Positions 1-9,274 of a DNA stretch of 64,000 nt are shown piece by piece. The DNA lies in contig NZ_AZDI01000005.1 in assembly GCF_001434695.1 (NCBI RefSeq), positions 28,138 to 92,137 on the forward strand, in the 5' to 3' direction. Position 1 is the first letter of the stretch. Each line of letters opens with the position of its first letter. This DNA comes from Dellaglioa algida DSM 15638 (GTDB lineage: Bacteria > Bacillota > Bacilli > Lactobacillales > Lactobacillaceae). Under the pieces are notes generated by a model. It was not told the DNA's origin. It saw only the letters and a list, made by a program, of their open reading frames with translations, and did no database searches. The position numbers were made by a program, and so were the translations under genes.

Positions 1-1334
1 GCGGCTACACCTCACCAAAATATTTAGGACGTTGTCCTAATTGTGGTGAGTGGAACACAATGGTTGAAGAGCGCGAACAATCACAAAAGGCAGATCGTAA
101 AGCTCGCGTCAGTTTTAATGGAAACTCTGTTAAACCAGAATTGTTAGATGATGTCTCAATGGCAGAACAAGAACGTGTTGAAACTGATTTAGGTGAGTTA
201 AATCGTGTTCTTGGTGGTGGTGTCGTCCCTGGATCATTAGTTTTAATTGGTGGTGATCCCGGAATTGGTAAATCAACGCTACTTTTACAGGTTTCTGGTC
301 AGTTAAGCCAAACCGGTGGGACTGTTTTATACGTGTCCGGTGAGGAGAGCGCTGTTCAAATTAAAATGCGTGCACAACGACTTGGCGTTGGAGGTAAGAA
401 ATTTTACCTCTACCCTGAAACTGATATGGGAAACATCCGTCAAAATATCGAAACGTTGAATCCTGACTATGTCGTTATTGATTCGATTCAAACGATGCAA
501 GAACCAGAGATGTCCGCGGCGGTTGGAAGTGTTTCACAAATTCGGGAAGTGACAGCTGAGTTGTTGCAAATTGCTAAAACTAATGGCATTACAATCTTTA
601 TTGTAGGACATGTCACAAAAGGTGGCGCTATTGCTGGACCTAAAATTTTAGAGCATATGGTTGATACAGTGCTTTATTTTGAAGGGGATATGCACCATAC
701 ATTCCGTATTTTACGTGCAGTTAAAAATCGGTTTGGTTCAACAAATGAAATTGGTATTTTTGATATGCGTGAGGGCGGATTATTTGAAGTTGCTAATCCG
801 TCAGAAATTTTCTTGGAGGAACGCTTAGACGGTGCAACTGGGTCGGCAATTGTGGTCTCTATGGAAGGAACCAGACCAATTTTGGTTGAGGTTCAAGCAT
901 TAATTACGCCAACCGTCTATGGAACAGCCAAACGCACAACGACTGGACTTGATCATAATCGTGTTTCATTAATAATGGCAGTACTAGAGAAACGCGCGAG
1001 TTTATTGTTACAAAATCAGGATGCGTATCTTAAAGCGGCCGGCGGTGTAAAATTAGATGAACCAGCAATTGATTTAGCCATTGCCGTTAGTATTGCATCA
1101 AGTTATCGGGACAAAGAAACAGATCCTGCGGATAGTTTTGTGGGCGAAATTGGACTAACTGGCGAAATAAGACGTGTAAATCGGATTGAACAACGCGTTG
1201 CTGAAGCCCAAAAATTGGGCTTCAAGCGCATCTTTATCCCTAAAAATAATTTATCAGGATGGACACCACCTAAAGGGATTGAAGTAGTTGGTGTTGCAAC
1301 TCTAAGTGAAGCACTTAAAGTTGTGTTTAACTAG
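1..1334 (+). CDS. radA: DNA repair protein RadA (5' partial)
   Basis: RadA is a RecA-like ATPase that helps process recombination intermediates in the cytoplasm. The reading frame is open from the window edge: the codons before the first ATG (position 60) encode the end of the N-terminal zinc finger ([19 protein letters not shown]), so the true start lies outside the window and the ATG at 60 is internal. After the finger come the Walker A motif [10 protein letters not shown] (about 65 residues past that ATG), the RadA-specific KNRFG motif, and a Lon-protease-like C-terminal domain ending near [13 protein letters not shown]. It is followed after 16 bp by the PIN/TRAM gene, as in other Firmicutes. 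The identification is secure; only the first part of the zinc finger is missing. Confidence 0.97.
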   Translation, partial: GYTSPKYLGRCPNCGEWNTMVEEREQSQKADRKARVSFNGNSVKPELLDDVSMAEQERVETDLGELNRVLGGGVVPGSLVLIGGDPGIGKSTLLLQVSGQLSQTGGTVLYVSGEESAVQIKMRAQRLGVGGKKFYLYPETDMGNIRQNIETLNPDYVVIDSIQTMQEPEMSAAVGSVSQIREVTAELLQIAKTNGITIFIVGHVTKGGAIAGPKILEHMVDTVLYFEGDMHHTFRILRAVKNRFGSTNEIGIFDMREGGLFEVANPSEIFLEERLDGATGSAIVVSMEGTRPILVEVQALITPTVYGTAKRTTTGLDHNRVSLIMAVLEKRASLLLQNQDAYLKAAGGVKLDEPAIDLAIAVSIASSYRDKETDPADSFVGEIGLTGEIRRVNRIEQRVAEAQKLGFKRIFIPKNNLSGWTPPKGIEVVGVATLSEALKVVFN

Positions 1335-1350
1335 AAAGGAGGACTTATTA

Positions 1351-2463
1351 ATGCGTAGAAATATTATTAAAGGTGTAGTTGCATTGATTGGTGGTGGAAT
1401 AGGCGTTAGTTTATTGCCACTTTTTTGGAAGATTGTTTCAGCTTCAACGATTGGTTGGTTGAATAATGGCGTTGTTAACTTTTTAGTAGGTGTTGCTTTA
1501 GCTCTTATTGTATCTTTTTTCTTAATTACACCGCTAGAAAAATTATTAGCTAATATTGAAAGTTATTTAACAAAGCAAAGTCCAATGATGTTATTGACGG
1601 CAAGTGTCTCAACGATTGTTGGAATGGTCATTGCAGTTTTGGTATCAACACCATTCTATCGATCAGAAATTTGGTTACTAAATACCATTGTGCCTGTACT
1701 TTTACTTTTCTTATTAGGATACTTTGGATTTGTTATCGGAACTAATCGTTTAGAAGACTGGCGTAAGTTATTTACATCAAAAAATAAGAAAAGTGACGTC
1801 GTTGAAAACAATATACTGGAACGTAACACTAACGATAATTATCACGAATATAAAATTTTAGATACAAATATCTTAATTGATGGTCGTATTTATGATTTAA
1901 TTAAAACGGGTTTTATCGAAGGAACGTTGTTGGTACCCAATTTCGTTTTATATGAGTTACAGTATATTGCTGATTCAGCAGACAGTATTAAACGCGTCCG
2001 TGGTCGACGTGGGTTAGACATTTTAAATAAACTTCAAGATGAAAAAATTATGCCGATTGAAATGTACGAGGGTGATTTTGAAGAAATTGATGAAGTAGAT
2101 AGCAAGTTAATTAAATTGGCTAAAACAATTGATGGCGTTATTGTAACTAACGATTTTAATTTAAATAAAGTTAGTGAATTCCAAAATGTACAAATTTTGA
2201 ATGTCAATGCGTTAGCTAAATCACTGAAACCACGCGTTATTCCCGGTGAACAGCTACGGGTTATGGTCATTAAAAATGGTTCTGAACGCCAACAAGGTAT
2301 CGCTTATTTAGATGATGGAACGATGGTTGTTGTTGAAGAAGGAAAGTATTTCCTTAACAAAACGATTGATGTTGTTGTCACAAGTGCGTTACAAACGGAT
2401 GCTGGAAGAATGATTTTTGCAAAACCGTTACACTCAATGAAAAAAATAAACGACAAGAAATAA
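1351..2463 (+). CDS. PIN/TRAM domain membrane protein (YacL family)
   Basis: This 370-residue protein has about four N-terminal membrane segments, then a PIN nuclease-like domain starting at KILDTNILIDGRIYDLI with the acidic residues typical of the fold (DTN, the glutamate in VLYELQYIAD, and TNDFNLN), and a C-terminal TRAM domain (about the last 60 residues). The family is called YacL in Bacillus and its substrate is not settled; a membrane-linked RNase role is inferred from the PIN fold. I chose the ATG at 1351 because AAAGGAGG sits 9 bp upstream. A longer frame from 1306 would overlap radA and lacks a comparable ribosome site. The gene sits between radA and gltX, the conserved position, without disA or ispDF. 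Confidence 0.9.
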   Translation: MRRNIIKGVVALIGGGIGVSLLPLFWKIVSASTIGWLNNGVVNFLVGVALALIVSFFLITPLEKLLANIESYLTKQSPMMLLTASVSTIVGMVIAVLVSTPFYRSEIWLLNTIVPVLLLFLLGYFGFVIGTNRLEDWRKLFTSKNKKSDVVENNILERNTNDNYHEYKILDTNILIDGRIYDLIKTGFIEGTLLVPNFVLYELQYIADSADSIKRVRGRRGLDILNKLQDEKIMPIEMYEGDFEEIDEVDSKLIKLAKTIDGVIVTNDFNLNKVSEFQNVQILNVNALAKSLKPRVIPGEQLRVMVIKNGSERQQGIAYLDDGTMVVVEEGKYFLNKTIDVVVTSALQTDAGRMIFAKPLHSMKKINDKK

Positions 2464-2496
2464 GGTCAATACTAAGATTATTGGCTTTATTTTTTA
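2462..2496 (+). terminator. Rho-independent terminator after the PIN/TRAM gene
   Basis: A 9-bp stem (AAGGTCAAT with ATTGGCTTT, including two G-U pairs) around an eight to nine base loop is followed by a T-rich tract. It begins inside the stop codon of the PIN/TRAM gene. Confidence 0.65.
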
Positions 2497-2591
2497 TGTA
2501 ATTCATTGTAAACTAGATTAGTTGAATAAAGCCTTAAATAAACGATTTCAATCGTAATAGACAAATACAGAAAAAAGAAAGAGGCGTCATC

Positions 2592-4085
2592 ATGGCTAAA
2601 AATAAAATTCGTGTCAGATATGCACCAAGTCCAACTGGACATTTACACATCGGAAATGCGCGTACAGCGTTATTTAATTATCTATTTGCAAGAAGTCAAA
2701 AAGGAACTTTTGTTATTCGAATTGAAGATACGGATACAAAAAGAAATATTGCTGACGGTGAACGCAGTCAATTAGACAACTTGAAATGGTTAGGGATGGA
2801 TTGGGATGAAGGTCCCGATAAACCAGGAGATTTTGGACCATATCGTCAATCAGAACGTAAAGAAATCTATTTACCATTGATTCAAGAACTAGTGGATAAA
2901 GATCTAGCTTATGAATCATACAAAACTGAAGATGAACTTGAAGCAGATCGTGATGCACAAAAAGCACGTAACGAAATGCCTCATTATGAATATGAATATG
3001 CTGGTATGTCTGATGAAGAGATAGCCGCTAAGATTGCTGAATCAAAAGCTGCTGGATTAACACCAGTCATCCGTTTCCGTGTCCCAGCAAACAAAAAATA
3101 TGAATTTAACGATATTGTTAAAGGCGATATTACTTTCGATTCTAATACTATCGGTGGCGATTTTGTGATTCAAAAACGTGATGGTATGCCAACTTATAAC
3201 TTCGCCGTTGTTGTCGACGATCACTTGATGGAAATCACGCATGTTCTTCGTGGTGATGATCATATTGCCAATACACCAAAACAATTAATGATTTATGAAG
3301 CATTTGGTTGGGATGCACCAATCTTTGGTCATATGACGTTAATTATTAATACAGAAACAGGTAAAAAATTAAGTAAACGTGACGAAAACGTCTTACAGTT
3401 CATTGAACAATATCGTGAATTAGGTTACTTACCGGAAGCCATGGTAAACTTTATTACCCTATTAGGTTGGTCACCAGTTGGTGAAAGTGAAATCTTCTCT
3501 CGTCAAGAATTAGTTAAGATGTTTGATCCTAAACGTTTGAGCAAATCACCAGCTTCATTTGATGGTAAAAAATTGGAATGGATTAACAACCAATACATTA
3601 AAACAGCTGATGAAGATAAAGTAATGGATTTAGCTTTACGTCAATTAATTCAAGATGGTAAAATCGAAGCTGATCCAAGCGCCGAAAGAATTGAATGGGC
3701 TCGTAAATTAATTAGTCTTTACAAACAACAAATGTCTTACACAGGTCAAATTACTGAAATGGCTGAAGTATTCTTGAGCGAACCACCTGTTCTTGATGAT
3801 GAAGCTAAAGCAGAATTGGCTGTTGAAACGGCACCAACTGTCTTAAAAGAATTTGCTGAACGCATCAAAGCGATTGATATTTTTGATGCTGTTGAAATTC
3901 AAGCAACTATTAAATCAATTCAAAAAGATACGAAGATTAAAGGCCGTCAATTATACATGCCTATCCGTATCGCAACGACACGTGAGATGCATGGACCAGA
4001 ATTACCAGCATCTATTGAATTACTTGGCCGTGAAAAGGCGTTGGCTCATTTAAATAAAACGTTAGAAGAAATGAATACAAAATAA
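2592..4085 (+). CDS. gltX: Glutamate--tRNA ligase
   Basis: This class I aminoacyl-tRNA synthetase charges tRNA-Glu; in organisms that rely on GatCAB it usually also charges tRNA-Gln. It shows the ATP-binding signature [11 protein letters not shown] (residues 12-22), the second signature KLSKRDEN near residue 258, and the C-terminal anticodon-binding domain. The length of 497 residues is normal. AAAGAGG precedes the ATG by a good distance. The gene stands alone between two terminator or leader regions, and the next gene is cysS, another synthetase, with cysE missing from between them. Confidence 0.97.
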   Translation: MAKNKIRVRYAPSPTGHLHIGNARTALFNYLFARSQKGTFVIRIEDTDTKRNIADGERSQLDNLKWLGMDWDEGPDKPGDFGPYRQSERKEIYLPLIQELVDKDLAYESYKTEDELEADRDAQKARNEMPHYEYEYAGMSDEEIAAKIAESKAAGLTPVIRFRVPANKKYEFNDIVKGDITFDSNTIGGDFVIQKRDGMPTYNFAVVVDDHLMEITHVLRGDDHIANTPKQLMIYEAFGWDAPIFGHMTLIINTETGKKLSKRDENVLQFIEQYRELGYLPEAMVNFITLLGWSPVGESEIFSRQELVKMFDPKRLSKSPASFDGKKLEWINNQYIKTADEDKVMDLALRQLIQDGKIEADPSAERIEWARKLISLYKQQMSYTGQITEMAEVFLSEPPVLDDEAKAELAVETAPTVLKEFAERIKAIDIFDAVEIQATIKSIQKDTKIKGRQLYMPIRIATTREMHGPELPASIELLGREKALAHLNKTLEEMNTK

Positions 4086-4092
4086 TTTTTGA

Positions 4093-4310
4093 TAAGAGAG
4101 AGTAGCAACTGGATGTTTTTTAGAAAGTTTTCGGTGATGTGAGAAAACAAACATTGGTTGTGAAGTGCCTCTTTGAGATGCTATGATGAACAAAGTAATG
4201 ATAGTCGTGTAATGAACGTTAACTCATTAACGAGATACGGTTAATCGTATCTGCAGGAGTGGGTAACGTTCAAGACGTCTTTTATAGGTATATAAAAGAC
4301 GTCTTTTTTT
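4093..4310 (+). promoter_or_regulatory. T-box leader of cysS (tRNA-Cys sensing)
   Basis: This leader should sense uncharged tRNA-Cys and control cysS transcription. Stem I begins with AGAGAG (4096-4101) and closes with CCTCTTTG. It holds a GGTGATG-type distal loop and a specifier loop GAAGTGCC in which TGC, a cysteine codon, lies at 4166-4168. A probable antiterminator pairs GAACGTTA (4214-4221) with TAACGTTC (4264-4271), with GGAGTGGGT in between as the tRNA-end contact. A 7-bp hairpin (4233-4239 with 4246-4252) lies inside it. The T-box proper departs from the usual AGGGTGGNACCGCG consensus. A strong terminator follows, then cysS. The class is clear from the architecture; pairing details are inferred. 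Confidence 0.82.
4273..4310 (+). terminator. Terminator of the cysS T-box
   Basis: A perfect 14-bp stem (AGACGTCTTTTATA with its complement, loop GGTA) is followed by a run of Ts. It is the OFF conformation of the T-box leader just upstream. Confidence 0.9.
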
Positions 4311-4338
4311 AACAAAATATTAACTAGTGGGTGATGAA

Positions 4339-5748
4339 ATGATTTCAATATACAATACATTAACGAATCAAAAAGAAGTATTTAAACCGCTGGTGCCTGA
4401 ACAAGTTAGCATGTATGTCTGTGGCCCAACTGTTTATAACTATATTCATATTGGTAACGCGCGAAGTGCAATTGCATTTGATACAATTCGTCGATACTTC
4501 GAATATCGTCAGTTTAAAGTTAACTATGTCTCTAATTTTACGGATGTTGACGATAAAATGATTAAAGCAGCTAAAGAAAATCATATTACGGTTCAACAAT
4601 TAGCCGATAAATTTATCGCCGCCTTTATGGAGGATACAAAAGCTTTAGCAATTGAACCCGCAACTAAAAATCCAAAAGCAACGGAAAATATTGCTGATAT
4701 TATTCAATTTATTTCAAGTTTAATTGCTAAGGGTTACGCTTATGAATCAGACGGGGATGTTTATTTTAGAACTCGTAAATCTCCTGATTACGGAAAATTA
4801 TCTGATCAAAATATTGATGAGTTAGAGCAGGGTGCAAGCCAGCATGTTGACACTGAAGAAACGGCCCGTAAAGAAGACGTGATTGATTTTGCACTTTGGA
4901 AGTCAGTAAGAAATGATGAGCTTTCATGGGAGTCGCCATTTGGTAAAGGTCGTCCAGGTTGGCACATTGAATGTTCAGTTATGGCAACGAAATATTTGGG
5001 ACCAACAATTGATATTCATGGTGGCGGACAAGATTTAATGTTTCCCCACCATGAAAATGAAATTGCTCAAAGCGAAGCTGAAACTGGTCAAAAGTTTGCT
5101 AACTACTGGATGCATAATGGCTTTGTAACTATTGGTGAAGATGACGAAAAGATGAGTAAATCGTTGGGTAATTTTGTTACGGTTCATGATATGATTAAAG
5201 AAGTTGATCCTCAAGTGGTTCGATTCTTTATGGCAACGACGCATTACCGACATCCTATTCAATACAGTCAAACAAATATTGAAGAAGCAACGAATAACTT
5301 GAATAAGTTAAAGACGGCTTTTGATAATTTGAATTACCGGTTAAAAGATGCCGTTGTTGGTTCGAATCAAGAAGTGGAAGCTCAAATTACTGAAAGTTTA
5401 GCTAAATTTGAAAGTGCCATGGATGAAGATTTCAATGCGCAAAACGGGATTGCTGTTGTGTATGATATGGCTAAAAAAATGAATGTTTATTCTGAAGCCG
5501 GCCAGGTGGAACTTGATTCAATCAATCATTTATTAGAAACATTTAAGAATATGACGGCAGTTTTTGGTCTTTCGTTTGATCAAGCAACTGAAGATTTAGG
5601 CGCAAGAGTTGAAGAATTAATTGCACAACGTTTAGAAGCTAAGAAGCAAAAGGACTTCCAAAAAAGTGATGATATTCGGGATCAACTTGCGGCTGAAGGT
5701 ATCATTTTAGAAGATACGCCACAAGGAACGAGATGGAGAAAAGACTAA
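4339..5748 (+). CDS. cysS: Cysteine--tRNA ligase
   Basis: This class I synthetase attaches cysteine to tRNA-Cys. It has the zinc ligand Cys28 in YVCGPTVYN, the HIGN signature (residues 37-40), the GWHIECS and HHENE zinc-site segments, and KMSKSLGN near residue 270. The ATG at 4339 matches the family N-terminus (MISIYNTLT); a frame extension to a GTG at 4327 would add only four residues. Its length of 469 residues is normal. It is controlled by the T-box directly upstream. The stop codon overlaps the start of mrnC (TAATG), so the two are probably translationally coupled. Confidence 0.97.
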   Translation: MISIYNTLTNQKEVFKPLVPEQVSMYVCGPTVYNYIHIGNARSAIAFDTIRRYFEYRQFKVNYVSNFTDVDDKMIKAAKENHITVQQLADKFIAAFMEDTKALAIEPATKNPKATENIADIIQFISSLIAKGYAYESDGDVYFRTRKSPDYGKLSDQNIDELEQGASQHVDTEETARKEDVIDFALWKSVRNDELSWESPFGKGRPGWHIECSVMATKYLGPTIDIHGGGQDLMFPHHENEIAQSEAETGQKFANYWMHNGFVTIGEDDEKMSKSLGNFVTVHDMIKEVDPQVVRFFMATTHYRHPIQYSQTNIEEATNNLNKLKTAFDNLNYRLKDAVVGSNQEVEAQITESLAKFESAMDEDFNAQNGIAVVYDMAKKMNVYSEAGQVELDSINHLLETFKNMTAVFGLSFDQATEDLGARVEELIAQRLEAKKQKDFQKSDDIRDQLAAEGIILEDTPQGTRWRKD

Positions 5749-6170
5749 TGGAAAAAAATGCAGATTATCAACAAATGAATGGAATTGCATTGGCCTACAT
5801 GGGCGATGGTATCTATGAAGTTTTTGTACGTAAACACTTACTTGTCCAAGGATTAACAAGGCCTACACAGTTGCATCATCAAGCGACGCATTATGTATCG
5901 GCAAAGGCGCAAGCATTTTTAATCGATAAAATGACGGAAAATGACATTTTAACTGAAGAAGAAGTCGATTACTTTAAACGTGGTCGTAATGCTAAAAGTC
6001 ATACTTCAGCTAAAAATACATCGGTCATAACGTATCGTATTTCGACTGGATTTGAAGCATTATTTGGCTACTTATTTTTAAGTAATCAAAACGATAGATT
6101 AGCCGAATTGGCAAAATGGTGCATTGACACCGTTGAAAAGGAGAACTTAAATGGGACAACCAAGAAGTAG
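5748..6170 (+). CDS. mrnC: Mini-ribonuclease 3
   Basis: This protein is a short RNase III-like catalytic domain without a double-stranded RNA-binding domain. In Bacillus it matures the ends of 23S rRNA. The 140 residues include the conserved [17 protein letters not shown] helix carrying the catalytic acidic residues, and [12 protein letters not shown] chose the ATG at 5748, which overlaps the cysS stop and has GGAGAAAAG just upstream; an in-frame ATG at 5733 lies inside cysS. Its 3' end overlaps rlmB by 20 bp. This gene order (cysS, mrnC, rlmB) is standard for the phylum. Confidence 0.93.
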   Translation: MEKNADYQQMNGIALAYMGDGIYEVFVRKHLLVQGLTRPTQLHHQATHYVSAKAQAFLIDKMTENDILTEEEVDYFKRGRNAKSHTSAKNTSVITYRISTGFEALFGYLFLSNQNDRLAELAKWCIDTVEKENLNGTTKK

Positions 6171-6909
6171 TGAAGAGGCTGGCGATTTTATTATCGGACG
6201 TCACCCCGTAGAAGCTGCATTAAAGAGTAATCAATCAATTAATAAATTGTTTATACAATCTGGTTTGAAATCAGATGTTTTAAGTGGAATTGAACAAATG
6301 GCAAAGAAGAAGGGTATTATTACGCAACTAGTACCCAAGAGTAAATTAGATCTATTATCAGATCAACAAAATCATCAAGGTGTTATCGTTGCTGTTGCTG
6401 CATTTGAATATGCGACGATTGATGATCTTTTTAAAAGCGCTGCTGATAAAGATGAACCACCATTTTTCCTTATTCTAGATAATGTTGAGGACCCACATAA
6501 TTTAGGTTCAATCATGAGAACGGCCGACGCTGCTGGGGTACACGGGATTATTATTCCAAAACGCCGTGCTGTTGGGTTAACATCAACAGTTGCTAAGACG
6601 TCAACGGGGGCAATTGAATACATGCCAGTTGCCCGTGTTACTAACTTAGTAAATACCGTTAATGAATTAAAAAAAGCTGGATTATGGGTTTTTGGAACGG
6701 ATATGGATGGACAAGATTATCGTGAGTGGGATGCCAAAGGACCTACGGCGCTTGTGATTGGTAATGAAGGAAAGGGAATTTCACCATTATTGAAAAAAGC
6801 ATGTGATGGTATGTTAACTATCCCGATGATTGGACACGTTCAAAGTTTAAATGCTAGTGTTGCAGCCAGTTTGCTCATTTATCAAGGATTTACTTCAAGG
6901 GGTAAATAA
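6151..6909 (+). CDS. rlmB: 23S rRNA 2'-O-methyltransferase RlmB (TrmH family)
   Basis: This SPOUT methyltransferase is of the type that modifies G2251 of 23S rRNA. The N-terminal substrate-binding domain ([14 protein letters not shown]) is followed by the knotted SAM-binding domain with three family motifs: [21 protein letters not shown], then [11 protein letters not shown], and finally [21 protein letters not shown]. The length of 252 residues is normal. AAAAGGAG precedes the ATG inside the end of mrnC. TrmH-family paralogues are hard to separate by sequence, but position next to mrnC and yacP supports RlmB. Confidence 0.92.
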   Translation: MGQPRSSEEAGDFIIGRHPVEAALKSNQSINKLFIQSGLKSDVLSGIEQMAKKKGIITQLVPKSKLDLLSDQQNHQGVIVAVAAFEYATIDDLFKSAADKDEPPFFLILDNVEDPHNLGSIMRTADAAGVHGIIIPKRRAVGLTSTVAKTSTGAIEYMPVARVTNLVNTVNELKKAGLWVFGTDMDGQDYREWDAKGPTALVIGNEGKGISPLLKKACDGMLTIPMIGHVQSLNASVAASLLIYQGFTSRGK

Positions 6910-6911
6910 TA

Positions 6912-7436
6912 ATGAAAAAGCAAATTTTAGTTGTGGATGCTTACAATATGATTGGTAATTGGCCAGAATTAAATCGATTGAAACAATCTGAACGGCTTGA
7001 TGAAGCACGTGACTTATTGCTGCACAAACTTTCAAATTACCACAAACAAATTGATTCACGGCTAATCGTTGTTTTTGACGCAATGTACGTTCCAGGACTA
7101 TCAAAAAGCTATATAAAATATGGGCTGGAGATTATTTGGACGGCAGAAGGCCAAACGGCAGATAGTTATATTGAAGCAATGATTGGTGAGTTACAGACAA
7201 AGTTAACGCAAGTGACTGTTGCCACCAGCGACCAGGCAGAGCAATGGACGATTTTTTCACAAGGTGCATTGAGAATTCCAGCTTGGGAACTATACAAAGA
7301 TATTAATGAGTCAAAAAAAGAAGTGGCGCAACAAGCAAAGCAGTACCAAACTGAAGCTTTAGTTAGACGGTCACCTTGGAACTCTAAACAGTTGGATAAT
7401 TTAGCTAAATTACGTGATGATCTGTCTGGTAAATAA
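6912..7436 (+). CDS. NYN domain ribonuclease (YacP/Rae1 family)
   Basis: This 174-residue protein has a PIN-like NYN fold: LVVDAYNMIGNWPEL at the N-terminus, a central VVFDAMYVPG and TVATSDQAEQW, all carrying the conserved acidic residues. The Bacillus member (YacP, Rae1) cleaves certain mRNAs on the ribosome; the same role is inferred here. It begins 2 bp after rlmB and belongs to the same operon, and it precedes the sigma factor gene as in Bacillus. Confidence 0.88.
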   Translation: MKKQILVVDAYNMIGNWPELNRLKQSERLDEARDLLLHKLSNYHKQIDSRLIVVFDAMYVPGLSKSYIKYGLEIIWTAEGQTADSYIEAMIGELQTKLTQVTVATSDQAEQWTIFSQGALRIPAWELYKDINESKKEVAQQAKQYQTEALVRRSPWNSKQLDNLAKLRDDLSGK

Positions 7437-7504
7437 CCGACTGTTGTAATTGGGCGATATGTTTGTTATATTGAAAAACGGAGACCCGGATATGGAGAGT
7501 CTAC

Positions 7505-8113
7505 TTGTTAGATGAAACTTACCGGAGTACTGAAAAAGAAACTGATTTTCAATTAATTTGTCAAATCAAATTAGGGGCAGAACATAAATTTGAACCGTTA
7601 TTTGAACGCTATCGGCCGATGGTCTATTGTGTTATTCGCAAATACTATTTAAAATTATGGGATACAGAAGATTTTTTACAAGAGGCCAGGGCGGTTTGTT
7701 TTAGAGCGTTGAATAATTATCGACCGGACAAAGGTATCACGTTCGGACAATATTTTAAAACGAGTCTATCAAATTGTATTTTTAGCTTAATTCGTAAAGA
7801 ATCTGCGGCTAAAAGACTATCTGATGTTAACTCACATTCTTTAGAATGTTATGAAGAAACGTATGGTGAATGTGAACGACCAGCGTTTTATTGTGAATTG
7901 TTAGCAGATGATAGGCTGATTCTTCAAGAAAAATTGAATGCTTTTGAATTGAAATTATCGGAATTTGAAAGAAGTACTTTCGTTTTACTTTATTATCAAA
8001 TGAAAACACCGGAGGAAATTATGCTTGTTTTAGATTGTGACATAAAGAAAGTGTCGGGAGCTATCTCAAGATGTAAGAGTAAACTGGGATTATTCTTTAA
8101 AGAAAATCGATAA
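7505..8113 (+). CDS. sigH: Alternative RNA polymerase sigma factor (SigH/ComX type)
   Basis: A 202-residue sigma-70-like protein. Region 2 is visible as FEPLFERYRPMVYCVIRKYY and the DTEDFLQEARAVCFRALNNY stretch, with a weaker region 4-like helix-turn-helix near the C-terminus (KTPEEIMLVLDCDIKKVSGAISR). Its place between yacP and rpmG is that of sigH in Bacillus. In lactobacilli the family controls competence genes, some of which (comFA, comFC) lie later in this window. Translation appears to start at a TTG at 7505, with GGAG upstream and no in-frame ATG nearby; a weak start suits a factor kept at low level. Whether competence is functional here is unknown. Confidence 0.85.
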   Translation: MLDETYRSTEKETDFQLICQIKLGAEHKFEPLFERYRPMVYCVIRKYYLKLWDTEDFLQEARAVCFRALNNYRPDKGITFGQYFKTSLSNCIFSLIRKESAAKRLSDVNSHSLECYEETYGECERPAFYCELLADDRLILQEKLNAFELKLSEFERSTFVLLYYQMKTPEEIMLVLDCDIKKVSGAISRCKSKLGLFFKENR

Positions 8114-8117
8114 TTTG

Positions 8118-8158
8118 AAAAGAAAGAAAAGGGGGTGGTTCCTTTTTTCTTTCTTTTA
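8118..8158 (+). terminator. Terminator after sigH
   Basis: A long A/T stem capped by GG/CC (AAAAGAAAGAAAAGG with CCTTTTTTCTTTCTTTT) separates sigH from the rpmG-secE transcript. Confidence 0.7.
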
Positions 8159-8161
8159 ATG

Positions 8162-8167
8162 TAAAAT
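8162..8167 (+). promoter_or_regulatory. Possible promoter for rpmG-secE
   Basis: A -10-like TAAAAT follows the sigH terminator, about 68 bp before rpmG. No good -35 was seen, so this rests mainly on position. Confidence 0.4.
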
Positions 8168-8234
8168 GAGAGTATTCTTTAGAAATGTTGGTTGAAGCTA
8201 GCAATAGTTAGCTCTACATTAAGGAGAAACGGTT

Positions 8235-8384
8235 ATGGCACAAAGAAAAGTAGCATTGGCTTGTATTGTTTGTGGCTCACGTAACTATATTGTGGCCGCA
8301 AAACCGAGCAGAACTGAACGTTTAGAAGTTAATAAATTTTGTAAATACTGTAATAAACATACGTTACATCGCGAAACAAAATAG
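8235..8384 (+). CDS. rpmG: Ribosomal protein bL33
   Basis: A 49-residue large-subunit protein with two CxxC zinc pairs: [10 protein letters not shown] and [21 protein letters not shown] lies before the ATG. This is the zinc-binding form of L33. The position immediately before secE matches the rpmG copy linked to secE-nusG in Firmicutes, and lactobacilli often carry other L33 copies elsewhere. Confidence 0.95.
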   Translation: MAQRKVALACIVCGSRNYIVAAKPSRTERLEVNKFCKYCNKHTLHRETK

Positions 8385-8395
8385 GGGGATAAATC

Positions 8396-8575
8396 ATGAG
8401 AAAAATTAATGCATTTCTTAAAAGTGTCATTGTAGAAATCAAAGCAACCACTTGGCCAACAGGTAAGGAACTACGTCGAGACACAACAACAGTTGTCGTA
8501 ACTGCTATTATGTTTGCGATTTTCTTCTGGATCGTTGACTCGGGTGCTTCTGCATTCTTAACCCTATTTTCATAG
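8396..8575 (+). CDS. secE: Preprotein translocase subunit SecE
   Basis: A 59-residue single-span membrane protein that stabilises SecY in the protein-export channel. It has the family signature FLKSVIVEIKATTWPTGKEL before one hydrophobic segment (VVVTAIMFAIFFWIVD). GGGGG lies upstream of the ATG. It starts 12 bp after rpmG and shares its transcript; nusG follows after a separate promoter and a hairpin. Confidence 0.95.
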   Translation: MRKINAFLKSVIVEIKATTWPTGKELRRDTTTVVVTAIMFAIFFWIVDSGASAFLTLFS

Positions 8576-8600
8576 AAAAATAGCTATTTAACTGATATTT

Positions 8601-8609
8601 TGATATAAT
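8601..8609 (+). promoter_or_regulatory. Extended -10 promoter upstream of nusG
   Basis: TGATATAAT is a perfect extended -10 element (TGnTATAAT). It predicts a start near 8616, almost directly before the hairpin at 8622, so the short RNA would end at once unless that hairpin is bypassed. Confidence 0.65.
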
Positions 8610-8621
8610 GACACAAGTGAG

Positions 8622-8649
8622 AAAACTTCGTTGATGCGGAGTTTTTTTT
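8622..8649 (+). terminator. Hairpin and T-run between secE and nusG
   Basis: A 9-bp stem (AAAACTTCG with CGGAGTTTT, one G-U pair) and six-base loop runs into eight Ts. It may end the rpmG-secE transcript, or act as an attenuator for nusG. Confidence 0.75.
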
Positions 8650-8693
8650 GTTTGAGAAAAATGAACCCGATAATTTAAGGAGAGATATATATA

Positions 8694-9242
8694 ATGGAAT
8701 CAATCGAAAAAAGCTGGTATGTCCTACATACCTACTCTGGTTACGAAAATAAAGTTAAAACAAATATTGAATCACGTGCACAATCAATGGGAATGGAAGA
8801 TTTTATTTTCCGCGTAGTTGTTCCTGAAGAAGAAGAACGTGAAGTCAAAAATGGTAAAGAAAAAACAGACATGAAAAAAACATTCCCTGGATACGTTTTA
8901 GTTGAAATGGGTATGTCAGATGAATCATGGTATGTTGTTCGTAATACACCAGGCGTAACTGGTTTCGTTGGTTCTCACGGTGCCGGAAGTAAGCCAGCAC
9001 CATTATTACCCGAAGAAGTAGAATTAATTCTCCGTCGTTTGGGTATGAGTGCTCGTCATCAAGAATTAGATATTGAAATTGGCGAATCTGTCACAATCGT
9101 TGAAGGCGCATTTGCCAATCTTGTGGGTAAAGTAACTGAAATTGATAACGAAAAACTAAAACTTAAAGTTAACATTGATATGTTTGGTCGTGAAACAAGT
9201 ACTGAATTGAACTTTGACCAAGTGGATAAATTATTAGGTTAA
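8694..9242 (+). CDS. nusG: Transcription termination/antitermination factor NusG
   Basis: NusG binds RNA polymerase and affects pausing and processivity. The NGN domain starts at KSWYVLHTYSGYENKVK and includes FPGYVLVEM and RNTPGVTGFVG; the C-terminal KOW domain has the VTIVEGAFANLVGKV motif. The length of 182 residues is normal. AAGGAGAG precedes the ATG. It lies between secE and a lipase-like gene inserted before the rplK operon. Confidence 0.97.
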   Translation: MESIEKSWYVLHTYSGYENKVKTNIESRAQSMGMEDFIFRVVVPEEEEREVKNGKEKTDMKKTFPGYVLVEMGMSDESWYVVRNTPGVTGFVGSHGAGSKPAPLLPEEVELILRRLGMSARHQELDIEIGESVTIVEGAFANLVGKVTEIDNEKLKLKVNIDMFGRETSTELNFDQVDKLLG

Positions 9243-9274
9243 AGTAATGATTTACAAAATAGAAGGTGATTTAA

